Positions 51,573 through 59,968 of a DNA stretch of 64,000 nucleotides are shown in pieces. Both the position numbers and the translations under genes were made by a program. Location of the stretch: contig JBFMHE010000003.1 of assembly GCA_040752355.1 (NCBI GenBank), positions 124,001-188,000 on the forward strand, given 5' to 3'. How positions within the stretch are numbered: position 1 is the first letter of the stretch; each line of letters begins with the position of its first letter. This stretch comes from Nitrospirota bacterium (GTDB lineage: Bacteria; Nitrospirota; Thermodesulfovibrionia; Thermodesulfovibrionales; Dissulfurispiraceae). The notes under the pieces are model-generated. The model did no database searches. It saw only the letters and a list, made by a program, of their open reading frames with translations, and had not been told where the DNA came from.

Positions 51573-52862
51573 TTACCGGCAGAGCGTCTTCAGCTGCTCG
51601 AAAAATCCGGGGAAGGAGATATCGACGCAGGAGGCGTCGTTGATCGTCATTGTGCCGTCGGCGATCAGGGCGGCTACGGCCATGGACATCGCTATCCGGT
51701 GGTCGCCGTAGCTCTCTACGGTGGTGCCTTTCAATGCGGTCTTCCCTTGTATCGCGATGCCGTCGGGGTATTCTTCGAGCTCGACGCCGAGCTTCTTCAG
51801 TTCCGTTGCCATGGCCTTGATTCTATCGGACTCCTTGACGCGGAGCTCTTCAGCGCCCCGTATCTCGGTGACCCCTTCGGCCCGTGTCGCGAGAACGCAG
51901 AGGATCGGGAACTCATCGATGAGCGAGGGGATCGCCTCTTTGCCGATCGAGACGGCCTTCAGGCTGCGGGCGGTCGTGCAGGCGAGGTCGGCGACCGGCT
52001 CTCCCGAAACCTCCCGGCTGTTGAACACCTCTACTGAGGCCCCCATCTTTTTTATGATATCGAGGAGGCCGCTTCTCGTCGGGTTCATCCCCACGTTTTT
52101 AACGACCACCTCCGAACCGGGGACGAGGAGCGCGGCAGCGATGAAGAAGGCGGCTGACGAAAAGTCGGCGGGGATGGTCACCTCGACCGCGCCGAGCGAG
52201 GACCCTCCCGTGATGCGGATGGTGAGCCGGTCGACAGTGATGGACGCTCCCATTGCCGCGAGCATCCTCTCGGTGTGATCGCGCGATCTATAGGGCTCGG
52301 TGACCGCCGTCTCTCCCTCTGCATAGAGCCCGGCGAGGAGGAGGCACGACTTCACCTGGGCCGAGGACATCGGCATCGCATAGGTGATCGCCTTCAGACC
52401 GCCGCCCTGAATCGCAAAGGGCAGGTACCTGCTCTCTGCTCTTCCGCTGATGCGCGCGCCCATCTCCTTGAGCGGGGTGATGACGCGGGCCATGGGCCGC
52501 TGTTTCAAGGAATCATCGCCGGTCAGCGCCGAAAAGAAGGGATTGCCCGCGAGGATGCCCGAGAGGAGGCGCACGGTCGTGCCGGAGTTGCCGCAGTTGA
52601 TGACATCGAACGGCTCCTTGAGGCCCCGGGTGCCTCTTCCCGTGATGACGACCTCGCTGCCGCCCTTCTCCCGGATATCGACACCGAGCATGGTGAAGGC
52701 CCTCATGGTGCTGAGGGGGTCTTCCGCCCTCAGGAAATTCCTTACGACGCTCGTGCCCTCGGCAAGGGAAGCGAACATCACGGCGCGATGGGAGATGGAC
52801 TTATCGGGAGGAGGGACGATCTCCCCTTTCAGGCGGCTGACCCTAGTGAGCACCATTTTCAT
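51573..52862 (-). CDS. aroA: 3-phosphoshikimate 1-carboxyvinyltransferase (EPSP synthase)
   Basis: A 429-residue enzyme of the shikimate pathway that joins PEP and shikimate-3-phosphate. PPPDKSISHRAVMFASLAEG (~17-36) and the PEP-site loop NCGNSGTTVRLLSGIL (~90-105) are clear, as are RVKESDRIKAMATELKKLG and the C-terminal GDHRIAMSMAVAALIA. In the PEP loop the family LPG-type G96 region is kept as GNSGTT, so I cannot place it firmly in class I or II. It follows tyrA by 22 nt. Confidence 0.96.
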   Translation of the reverse strand: MKMVLTRVSRLKGEIVPPPDKSISHRAVMFASLAEGTSVVRNFLRAEDPLSTMRAFTMLGVDIREKGGSEVVITGRGTRGLKEPFDVINCGNSGTTVRLLSGILAGNPFFSALTGDDSLKQRPMARVITPLKEMGARISGRAESRYLPFAIQGGGLKAITYAMPMSSAQVKSCLLLAGLYAEGETAVTEPYRSRDHTERMLAAMGASITVDRLTIRITGGSSLGAVEVTIPADFSSAAFFIAAALLVPGSEVVVKNVGMNPTRSGLLDIIKKMGASVEVFNSREVSGEPVADLACTTARSLKAVSIGKEAIPSLIDEFPILCVLATRAEGVTEIRGAEELRVKESDRIKAMATELKKLGVELEEYPDGIAIQGKTALKGTTVESYGDHRIAMSMAVAALIADGTMTINDASCVDISFPGFFEQLKTLCR

Positions 52863-52884
52863 CGATCACCTGTCCTGCTGCATA

Positions 52885-53742
52885 TTACTGCAGCTTCCTC
52901 CTCAATGCCTGGGCCTTCCTGAACTCTTCTTCGATGCCCGCGTCGTCGGCAGCGACGAGCAGGCGCTCCAGGGTATCGAGGTTGTTCCTGAAGAGACCTA
53001 TGAATTTGATGAGGTTGTCCCTGTTGAGGAGCGCGATGTCCCGCCACATCTCGGGAGAGCTCAGGGCGATGCGCGTCGTATCCCGGAACCCCTGGCCGGT
53101 ATAGTCGAGGTAGTCGGGGTTGATATCGCCGACGGTGTTCACGAGGGCGTAGGCGATGAGGTGCGGCAGGTGGCTCACGGTCGCATAGATCTCGTCATGC
53201 ATATCGGGGTCCAGCAGCTCTACCCGGGCGCCCAGCCGCCTCCAGAGCTCGACGACCCGCTCCATGGCCTTCTGGTCGGAACGGCTTGTGGGAGTCACGA
53301 TGCAGAGGGCGTTGCTGAAGAGGTCTGCCCGCGCATCCTCGATGCCCGATCTGTCGCCTCCGGCAATAGGGTGCGAGCCGATATACTCCACCCCCTGGGG
53401 CATTACCGCCTCGATCGCCGGGACCAGGCATCCCTTGACGCTCCCCACATCGGTGACCAGGGCGCCTTTCTTCAGGCTCGGGCGTATCTGCTCGACGAGG
53501 CCGCTGAAGAGGCCGACCGGCGTGGCGAGTATGACGAGGTCCGCGTCCTCGCACGCCGCGCGGCTGTCGAGGCTGTAGGCGTCGATGATGCCGCGCCGCT
53601 TCGCCTGCCGGAGGTTCTCTTCCCTCCTGCCGTACCCCACGATCGCCGTGCATAACCTCTTCTCCTTGAGCGCAAGGCCGCAGGAAGCGCCCACGAGGCC
53701 GACACCGAGGATGGCTGTTTTATTGAAGAATACGTCATGCAT
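52885..53742 (-). CDS. tyrA: prephenate/arogenate dehydrogenase
   Basis: A 285-residue NAD(P)-dependent enzyme of tyrosine synthesis. The N-terminal nucleotide-binding GVGLVGASCGLAL (~13-25) is followed by LATPVGLF, the VTDVGSVKG segment, the catalytic histidine in IGSHPIAGGDRSGIEDA (~115-131) and SHLPHLIAYAL (~212). There is no chorismate mutase or ACT domain. It forms an operon with aroA. The DAHP synthase gene lies about 10 kb away. Confidence 0.93.
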   Translation of the reverse strand: MHDVFFNKTAILGVGLVGASCGLALKEKRLCTAIVGYGRREENLRQAKRRGIIDAYSLDSRAACEDADLVILATPVGLFSGLVEQIRPSLKKGALVTDVGSVKGCLVPAIEAVMPQGVEYIGSHPIAGGDRSGIEDARADLFSNALCIVTPTSRSDQKAMERVVELWRRLGARVELLDPDMHDEIYATVSHLPHLIAYALVNTVGDINPDYLDYTGQGFRDTTRIALSSPEMWRDIALLNRDNLIKFIGLFRNNLDTLERLLVAADDAGIEEEFRKAQALRRKLQ

Positions 53743-53797
53743 AGCTGTCTATTATATACTTTTCAGCCGGGTTTTTACGCCATCGAGAGATAAGAAA

Positions 53798-53820
53798 GCC
53801 CCTCCCGGCAAGGGAGGGGC
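53798..53820 (-). terminator. rho-independent terminator after the porin gene
   Basis: A 9-bp perfect stem (GCCCCTCCC / GGGAGGGGC, 53798-53806 with 53812-53820) and a 5-nt loop. On the minus strand it is followed by TTTCTTATC. It ends the liv-porin transcript 16 nt past the porin stop. Confidence 0.8.
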
Positions 53821-53835
53821 CTTCTCTAATAAGGA

Positions 53836-55179
53836 TTACAATTTAACCTGCAGCTGCCACCTGAAGAACAGGGCGTTGTCTGCTGCTCTTCCGTAAAAAT
53901 CTCCGGGATCGAAATACTCGGTCAGCACATAGCCGTCGACCTTCTTCGAGAACTTGTGGCTCACCATCGCCTGGTAGAGATGGCCCCTCTCCTTGCCGCT
54001 GTTCGAGAACATATTGGCATTGAGGGCGCTGGTCCTCTCGTCTGCCCTGAGATAGTTATACCACAGGTTCAGGTTCGTGGCATCGGTGAAGTTCAGCTTC
54101 ACGTTCGCGCGGTAGATATGCATATTCGTCCAGTAGGCAGGAACGCCGCCGCCCAATGCGGTGGTCTCATTGGCGAGGGTGAACACGAGGAGCTCGCTGT
54201 AGATCGGCCATCTCGAGAAGAGCGGGTTCCAGCTTTCGATCTCGGTGGTTGTGGCGGGATCGTCACCCGACATATAGACATACCCGAGATCGAACTCCGG
54301 CTTCCACATCACTTTATCGTACTTGCGGCCGACAAAGACATAGCCGCCGTCGCCCTTTCTGTCCGTTCCGTTGGTATACTCCCCGAACTGGTGGGCGTAC
54401 TCGCCTCTCAACTTCCATCCGCTATAGGTGAAAACGGCCCGTGCACCGACGGTATTCAACCGCAGCCGGGATACCGTTGAAAAGGAGTCCTCGGTCTTGT
54501 GAATATAGTAGGGCTCCACCTGGAGGGTATCGAGTATCTTGTTTTTTCCATATACGACAAATCCCTGCTCGTCCGAGGTGGTCAGGGACTTTTTGGTTGC
54601 CGAGTAGGCTATGGGCAGATAGATATCCGTCCGGGGATCGGTTATATATACGAAATCGACGCTGTGGTTCTTGTGAGGTTTCCAGGTCACCCGCGCGGCA
54701 TTGAAAAAGAAGGTCCTCGACCCGTCTGCCGGGGTGCCGTCCATGACCAGGAAGCCCTCACCGAAGTAATTGAGAAAGTCCTGCCTCCCCAGCCTCACAT
54801 CCACGGGAAGCCCGAAAGCATTCTTGAAGTCGGCATAAAGATTGTCGAAAATTATCTCGTCCTCGTCGAAGCTGTTGTTCGCCGCGGCGCCGGAGTTGAT
54901 GTAGTATCTCGCCTCGTTCGTGAGCTTTACAAAGAGACCGTACTTTTTCGCGTACTCGAAATTGACGAATACGGACGATTTAAGACGGAAGAAATTATCA
55001 TTTTTTCTCCCCAAGGTATCGACGTCAAAGGCGTTTTCCCAGAGCTCCTGCCGGAGCCTGAAGACCGCGCCGTACGTGGTATCGAGCTCGTCCGGCCCGA
55101 AGAGGTGTTCTGCATAGACCGATGAGGCGAAACAAAGAACAACTGAAATCAATAGAAACAGCCGTGCAACGTTTCTCAT
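53836..55179 (-). CDS. outer-membrane beta-barrel porin, alginate-export-like
   Basis: A 447-residue protein with a signal peptide (RLFLLISVVLCFASSVYA, cleavage before EHLFG) and an all-beta body with alternating aromatic strands (GAVFRLRQELWENAF, VDVRLGRQDFLNYFGEGF). The LGRQ motif and layout match the alginate_exp/OprE-like barrels. The final strand (FFRWQLQVKL) is a plausible BAM signal, although it ends in Leu instead of Phe. It begins 20 nt after livF with GGGAGGCAGGG before its ATG and has no promoter of its own in that gap, so it is probably co-expressed with the ABC importer. Confidence 0.85.
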   Translation of the reverse strand: MRNVARLFLLISVVLCFASSVYAEHLFGPDELDTTYGAVFRLRQELWENAFDVDTLGRKNDNFFRLKSSVFVNFEYAKKYGLFVKLTNEARYYINSGAAANNSFDEDEIIFDNLYADFKNAFGLPVDVRLGRQDFLNYFGEGFLVMDGTPADGSRTFFFNAARVTWKPHKNHSVDFVYITDPRTDIYLPIAYSATKKSLTTSDEQGFVVYGKNKILDTLQVEPYYIHKTEDSFSTVSRLRLNTVGARAVFTYSGWKLRGEYAHQFGEYTNGTDRKGDGGYVFVGRKYDKVMWKPEFDLGYVYMSGDDPATTTEIESWNPLFSRWPIYSELLVFTLANETTALGGGVPAYWTNMHIYRANVKLNFTDATNLNLWYNYLRADERTSALNANMFSNSGKERGHLYQAMVSHKFSKKVDGYVLTEYFDPGDFYGRAADNALFFRWQLQVKL

Positions 55180-55199
55180 CCCTGCCTCCCTGTTTTGTT

Positions 55200-55916
55200 T
55201 TAACCGCCTAAGTAAGCCTTTTGTACTCTCTCGTTGTCGAGCAGCTCTTTTCCCGCCCCGTGCCCCGCGATCTCGCCTGATTCCAGGACAAAGGCATAGT
55301 GGGAGAGCCTGAGCGCTGCCCGGGCATTCTGCTCTATCAGCAGTATGCTCATCGCTTCGTCGTTGAGATGCTTGATGACGCGGAAGATGTCCTTGACCAG
55401 CAGCGGCGCCAGCCCCATCGACGGCTCGTCCAGCATGAGCAGGCGCGGCGATGCCATGAGCGCCCGCCCGATGGCGAGCATCTGCTGCTGCCCGCCGCTG
55501 AGCGTCCCTGCCAGCTGCTTCTTCCGCTCCTTGAGGATGGGGAACAGCTCGAAGACCCTGTCCGCCCGTTTGTCCACCTCCTTTCTGCCGAGTTTGCCGA
55601 AAAAAAGATAGGCGCCGAGGGAGAGATTGTCCTGGACCGAGAGATGGCCGAAGAGCATTCTGCCCTCGGGCACCAGGCTGATCCCCCTCTTGACGAGCTC
55701 ATGGGTAGGGGCATTGGTAATATTCGCGGTGTCGAAATGAATTGTGCCCGAGACGATGGGGACGACATTCATGACGGCATTGAGCAGGGTGGTCTTCCCT
55801 GCACCGTTGGCGCCGATGATGCTCACGATGCTCTTTGCGTCGAAGGAGAGAGAGACGTCGTGCAGGGCACTGATGCCGCCGTAGGAGACCCTCAGATTCT
55901 TGATCCCGAGCAGCAT
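55200..55916 (-). CDS. livF: branched-chain amino acid-type ABC transporter ATPase LivF
   Basis: A 238-residue ATPase. Walker A GANGAGKTT (~34-42), the LivF-typical VPEGRMLFGHLSVQDNL, signature LSGGQQQM, Walker B LLMLDEPSMGLAP and the H-loop region LLIEQNA are present. Its ATG shares one base with the livG stop (TGATG). Together with LivG it powers the LivHM permease. The real substrate may be an amino acid, amide or urea. Confidence 0.92.
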   Translation of the reverse strand: MLLGIKNLRVSYGGISALHDVSLSFDAKSIVSIIGANGAGKTTLLNAVMNVVPIVSGTIHFDTANITNAPTHELVKRGISLVPEGRMLFGHLSVQDNLSLGAYLFFGKLGRKEVDKRADRVFELFPILKERKKQLAGTLSGGQQQMLAIGRALMASPRLLMLDEPSMGLAPLLVKDIFRVIKHLNDEAMSILLIEQNARAALRLSHYAFVLESGEIAGHGAGKELLDNERVQKAYLGG

Positions 55917-56680
55917 CAGGCGATGTCCTCCACACCGAGATAGGCATCGATGACGAGCTTGTTCCCCCTGATCTCGGAGGGGGTGCCCTCGGCTATCTTC
56001 TCGCCGAAGTCGAGGACGACGATCCTCTCCGACAGGTTCATCACCAGCCCCATATCGTGCTCCACCAGCATGATGGTAATCCCTCTTTCGTCCCGCAGCC
56101 GTTTGATGAACCGGGTGAGCGCGATCGTCTCCGCCTCGTTGAGCCCCGACGCCGGCTCGTCGAGGAGCAGGAGCTTCGGCTCGGTCGCCAGGGCCCGGCC
56201 GATCTCGAGGACCCGCTCCTCCCCGATCGGCAGGTTCGCGGCGAGCTCCTCCGCGCGGTGCGCCAGGCCGATATACTCGAGGATCTCTTCGCTCTTCTTC
56301 CTGATCTCCCGCTCCTCGCGCCTGACGAAGGGCAGGGTAAGTCCCGATGCGAGGAAGCCGGCCCGGGTCTTGAGGTGCCGGCCCACCATGATGTTTTCGA
56401 GCACGGTCATGGCGCCGAAGAGATCGACATGCTGAAAGGTGCGGGAGACCCCTCTTCGGGCGATCTTCGAAGGGGCGAGCCCGCTGATCTCCACTCCCGA
56501 GAGCGCCACGGTTCCCTTATCGGGCGGATAAACGCCGCTGACGATATTCAGCAGCGTCGTCTTCCCGGCGCCGTTGGGACCGATGAGCGCCTTGATCTCG
56601 AGCGGCTCGACCGAGAAGCTGATATCGTCGAGGGCGAGGAGGCCGCCGAAATGCTTGCTGATGCCGCTAATCCCGAGCAT
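55916..56680 (-). CDS. livG: branched-chain amino acid-type ABC transporter ATPase LivG
   Basis: A 254-residue ATPase with Walker A GPNGAGKTTLLN (~33-44), the LivG insertion VSRTFQHVDLFGAMTVLENI, a LIGEERVLEIGRA-like signature region in place of the classic LSGGQ (NLPIGEERVLEIGRAL), Walker B LLLLDEPASGLNEAE and H-loop VEHDM. The weak signature motif is also seen in other LivG proteins. It overlaps livM by 14 nt. Confidence 0.92.
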   Translation of the reverse strand: MLGISGISKHFGGLLALDDISFSVEPLEIKALIGPNGAGKTTLLNIVSGVYPPDKGTVALSGVEISGLAPSKIARRGVSRTFQHVDLFGAMTVLENIMVGRHLKTRAGFLASGLTLPFVRREEREIRKKSEEILEYIGLAHRAEELAANLPIGEERVLEIGRALATEPKLLLLDEPASGLNEAETIALTRFIKRLRDERGITIMLVEHDMGLVMNLSERIVVLDFGEKIAEGTPSEIRGNKLVIDAYLGVEDIA

Positions 56681-57692
56681 CGGGCCGGCCTCCTTTCCCC
56701 ATCGCTTCCGCGCCTTCTGCTCCGAGGGGTGGGGAAGGAGCGGTCCTCGGGCTCTTGCGCAGAGCGCGGAAACGGATTTTTTCGATAAGGAGAGGGACGA
56801 AGCCCTTCCTGAAAAAGAGGAGCGAGAGGGTGAGGATCAGGCCGTAGGCGAGGATGTCGAACTCCTGGAACTGCCGCAAGGCCTCGGGCAGTACGGTGAT
56901 GAAGAGCGAGCCGCCGACCGCTCCCCAGAGATTGTTGATTCCGCCCACCACCACCATCATCAGCACCAGCACCGAGTAGAAGAGGGAGAAGCTGCCGGGG
57001 CTGATGAACGTTACATAGTGCGCGTAGAGGCCGCCGGCGAGGGCAGCGTAGACCGCGCTCAGCACGAAGACCTTCACCTTCAAGGCCGAGACATCGACGC
57101 CCATGGCGTTGCTGGCGGTCTCGCTGTCGTGGATGGCGCGGAGCGCCCTGCCGTTCCGCGAATGGATGAGATTGAAGGAAAAGAGCATGACTATCGCCAC
57201 AATGCCCCATACGAAGTAGAACCAGGCGCTCGCCGACGTCAGGGTATATCCCAGGATGCCCAGAGGGGGAATATCGCCGAAGCCCGAGGGCCCGCCGGGT
57301 CCCCATTCGTTGAGGACCACATGGATGATCTCGCCGAAGCCGAGGGTAGCGACGGCGAGATAATGGCCTTTGAGACGGAGTGCGGGGATCGCGAGCACTA
57401 CCGCAGCGGCCGCTGCAACCGCCATCGCCGCAGGAAGGCTGAGGAGGACGGGAACTCCGTACCGCGCACTCAGCAGGGCCGAGACATAGGCCCCGATGCC
57501 GTAAAAGCCCGCCTGGCCGAGGGATATCTGCCCGGCATACCCCATGAGCACGCTCAGCCCGAGGGCGACGAGGGCGTTGATCCCTGCGAAGAGCGCTACG
57601 CTGGTCGTGTAGGAGCTCTTCCCGAAGAGGAGCGGGAAGAGCGCGATGAGGACCAGGAAGACTGCATAGGCGGTGCGATTGCCCTTCGACAT
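56667..57692 (-). CDS. livM: branched-chain amino acid-type ABC permease LivM
   Basis: A 341-residue inner-membrane permease with about nine hydrophobic helices. ALGLSVLMGYAGQISLGQAGFY (~41-62, quoted in part as MGYAGQISLGQAGFYGIGAY) and the cytoplasmic coupling loop SRNGRALRAIHDSETASNAM (~175) are diagnostic. It begins directly after the livH stop. The C-terminal ~35 residues past the last helix are polar and variable. Confidence 0.92.
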   Translation of the reverse strand: MSKGNRTAYAVFLVLIALFPLLFGKSSYTTSVALFAGINALVALGLSVLMGYAGQISLGQAGFYGIGAYVSALLSARYGVPVLLSLPAAMAVAAAAAVVLAIPALRLKGHYLAVATLGFGEIIHVVLNEWGPGGPSGFGDIPPLGILGYTLTSASAWFYFVWGIVAIVMLFSFNLIHSRNGRALRAIHDSETASNAMGVDVSALKVKVFVLSAVYAALAGGLYAHYVTFISPGSFSLFYSVLVLMMVVVGGINNLWGAVGGSLFITVLPEALRQFQEFDILAYGLILTLSLLFFRKGFVPLLIEKIRFRALRKSPRTAPSPPLGAEGAEAMGKGGRPDARD

Positions 57693-58583
57693 CTAGAATT
57701 TCCTCAGCTGCAGCATCGCCTTGCTCCCGAAGAGCCCGGCGGGCTTGAAGAAAAGCACCGCGAGCATGATGACGAGGGCCACCGCGTCTTTGAGCCCGGA
57801 GTGGAGATACCCGGCGGTCATCGATTCGAGTATGCCGATAATGAAGCCGCCCAGCACCGAGCCCCGCCCCCGCCCGAGCCCTCCCATGATCGCCGCGGAA
57901 AATCCCTTGACCGCGAGCATAGGCCCTTTGTCGTACTCCATGAGCGAGACCGGCGTTATCGCGATGCCCGCAAGGGCGCCCATTGCCGCGCTCAGGACAA
58001 AGGAGATCATGATCATCCGTTCTACATTGATGCCGACCAGCTTTGCCGCCGTAGGATTTACGGCGCAGGCGCGCATCGCCTTGCCGAGGAGCGTCCTGCT
58101 GAAGAAGAGGTAGATGAGGACGATGCAGAGCAGGGTAATGCCGAAGATCCAGAGCGTCTGCTGCTGCAGGATGGCGCCGTGAATCTGCAGGGGCTCTCCG
58201 GCGGTAAACGGGTCATAGACGTAGGGCTCTTTGCCGAACTTGAACATGAGCAGGCCGCGCAGAAGAATGGAGACCGCGACCGTAATCATGATCATCAGAA
58301 GCAGGTCGGTCTTCTTGAGCGGCTTGATCGTCAGCCGCTCCATGAGGAGCGCGATGAGGCCTGCGGTGAGGAGCGTCAGCAGGAGCGAGGGCAGAAAAGG
58401 CAGCTGTACCGACTGGGTAAAGAACCACATGACCAGGCCGCCGATGACCACGAACTCGCCCTGGGCGAGATTGATGATCGAGGTGGCGTTGTAGATGATG
58501 TTGAAGCCGAGTCCGACCAGCGCATACACCGCGCCGACAGTGAGGCCCGAAAAAAGAAACTGTAAGAAAACGGTCAACGACAC
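57693..58583 (-). CDS. livH: branched-chain amino acid-type ABC permease LivH
   Basis: A 296-residue permease with about eight TM helices. The N-terminal GLTVGAVYALVGLGFNIIYN (~14-33) followed by NLAQGEFV is the LivH signature, and the coupling loop is GKAMRACAVNPTAAKLVGIN (~166-185). It follows livK with a 67-nt gap that carries an attenuator-like hairpin. The C-terminus reads FGSKAMLQLRKF. Confidence 0.92.
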   Translation of the reverse strand: MSLTVFLQFLFSGLTVGAVYALVGLGFNIIYNATSIINLAQGEFVVIGGLVMWFFTQSVQLPFLPSLLLTLLTAGLIALLMERLTIKPLKKTDLLLMIMITVAVSILLRGLLMFKFGKEPYVYDPFTAGEPLQIHGAILQQQTLWIFGITLLCIVLIYLFFSRTLLGKAMRACAVNPTAAKLVGINVERMIMISFVLSAAMGALAGIAITPVSLMEYDKGPMLAVKGFSAAIMGGLGRGRGSVLGGFIIGILESMTAGYLHSGLKDAVALVIMLAVLFFKPAGLFGSKAMLQLRKF

Positions 58584-58608
58584 TCCTCCACGACCAGACT
58601 ATGCAACA

Positions 58609-58635
58609 GGGCAGGACACGATGCCCGTCCTGCCC
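58609..58635 (-). terminator. attenuator-like hairpin between livK and livHMGF
   Basis: A 9-bp perfect stem (GGGCAGGAC / GTCCTGCCC, 58609-58617 with 58627-58635) and a 9-nt loop lie in the livK-livH gap. No strong U-tract follows, so partial termination or mRNA stabilisation is likely. Such hairpins commonly make the binding protein more abundant than the permease. Confidence 0.6.
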
Positions 58636-58650
58636 TTATCCCTCCGCCGA

Positions 58651-59808
58651 CTACTTCAGGATCTCCCAGTCGCCGTTCCTGACGACCACCATCTCGAAGG
58701 CGTCCTTGTCGAGCCCGCAGTGGTCCTGCGGGGACATGGTGAAGACGCCGCCGGTCCCGGGCCACTTCTTGATCTTGTTTTCAATGTAGTCCCTTACCTT
58801 CGCCTTGTCCGGCCCCACTTTCTTGAGGGCCTCTACGACCATCATGAGCGAGTCGTAGGCATGGCCGCCGAAGGTCCCCGGCTCGCCCTTGAACTTCGCC
58901 TCGTAATCCTGGGAGTATTTCTTGAGGAGCGCCTTCTGGGGATGCCTGTCCGCGAGCTTGTCCCAGACCACCAATCTCCCCAGCGGGGCGATAACGCCTT
59001 CCGCTGCCTTTCCGGCGAGCTCGATATTCTTCTTGCTTCCCCACCCGTGGCTCTGGTAGAGGGGGATGCCCATCTTGAGGGCGTTCCAGTTCTTCGTGAC
59101 CACCACCTGGCCGGGACCGACGGACCAGTTGATCACCGCCTGTGCCCCTGCAGCCTTGATCTTGGCGAGCTGGGTCGTCATGTCCGAATCCTTGGGACCG
59201 TACCGCTCATCGGCGACGATCGTGATGCCGTACTTGGGCGCCAGGTCGTTAAGGGCCTTTCTTCCTGCATCGCCGAAGCCGGTCGCGATTGAGACGATTC
59301 CCACCTTCGCGATTCCCTGCCTCTTCATGTAGGTATAAATCGCCTCCACGGCGCTGGTATCGTACTGGGGCGACTTGAATATCCAGTACCGTTCGCTCAC
59401 CGGCTGGGTGATGCCGGCGCCCGCTGCACAGGAGACCAGGGGAGTCTTCGCATTAGTCATTATGGGGACCAGCGCCATCGATTCACCGGTTGTCGACGGC
59501 CCTATGATCGCCACGACATCGTCTTTTTCGAGGAGTTTCTTTGCGGCGAGGACTGCCTGGGTCTCATCGCTCTTCGAATCCTCGATGATAACCTCGAGCG
59601 GATGCCCGTTGATGCCGCCTGCCGCGTTGATCTGCTCGGCCAGCATGAGAACGGTATTTTTCTCGGGCTCTCCCAGAAAGGAAGCCGCGCCGGTCACCGA
59701 AAAGATCGCGCCGATCCTGTAAGGCGCCTTTGCCGGTGCTGCAAAGGAAAATGCAGCAAAAAGTATAATTACCAGAAGTGCCGTGAACAACCCGAAACCA
59801 CGCTTCAT
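58651..59808 (-). CDS. periplasmic substrate-binding protein, LivK type (copy 1)
   Basis: A 385-residue type I periplasmic binding protein. The signal peptide (FTALLVIILFAAFSFA) is followed by PYRIGAIFSVTGAASFLGEP and the ligand-loop segments IIGPSTTGES (~99-108) and SCAAGAGITQP. The hydrophobic and Ser/Thr pattern fits the amino-acid/amide class, but the ligand is not readable. It is first in the operon with livHMGF and the porin. From residue ~188 to the end it is identical, as far as I can read, to the second copy upstream. Only two base differences were seen in the last ~598 bp. Confidence 0.93.
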   Translation of the reverse strand: MKRGFGLFTALLVIILFAAFSFAAPAKAPYRIGAIFSVTGAASFLGEPEKNTVLMLAEQINAAGGINGHPLEVIIEDSKSDETQAVLAAKKLLEKDDVVAIIGPSTTGESMALVPIMTNAKTPLVSCAAGAGITQPVSERYWIFKSPQYDTSAVEAIYTYMKRQGIAKVGIVSIATGFGDAGRKALNDLAPKYGITIVADERYGPKDSDMTTQLAKIKAAGAQAVINWSVGPGQVVVTKNWNALKMGIPLYQSHGWGSKKNIELAGKAAEGVIAPLGRLVVWDKLADRHPQKALLKKYSQDYEAKFKGEPGTFGGHAYDSLMMVVEALKKVGPDKAKVRDYIENKIKKWPGTGGVFTMSPQDHCGLDKDAFEMVVVRNGDWEILK

Positions 59809-59882
59809 ACCTCGCCCTCCCTCTGATCTGTCGGTGAACGCTGATCATGCAGACCGCATTCTACGGTTTATACGAGACGTCT

Positions 59883-59888
59883 ATTATA
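59883..59888 (-). promoter_or_regulatory. TATAAT -10 box upstream of livK copy 1
   Basis: TATAAT on the minus strand at 59883-59888, about 75 nt before the livK start, with no clear -35. It would give the operon its own promoter separate from the second livK copy. GGAGGG lies 6 nt before the ATG. Confidence 0.45.
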
Positions 59889-59968
59889 CTGGAAAGCCCG
59901 CCCTTTCACTATTTGTTCTGCTTATACCTGCATAATACGTACTAAGCATAGGCACACTTGAAGCGGCG

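Noticed and set aside
56574..58565. 663-codon plus-strand ORF antisense to livG/livM/livH
   Set aside because: Charged, low-complexity translation typical of the antisense strand of GC-rich genes. The minus-strand genes have clear families.
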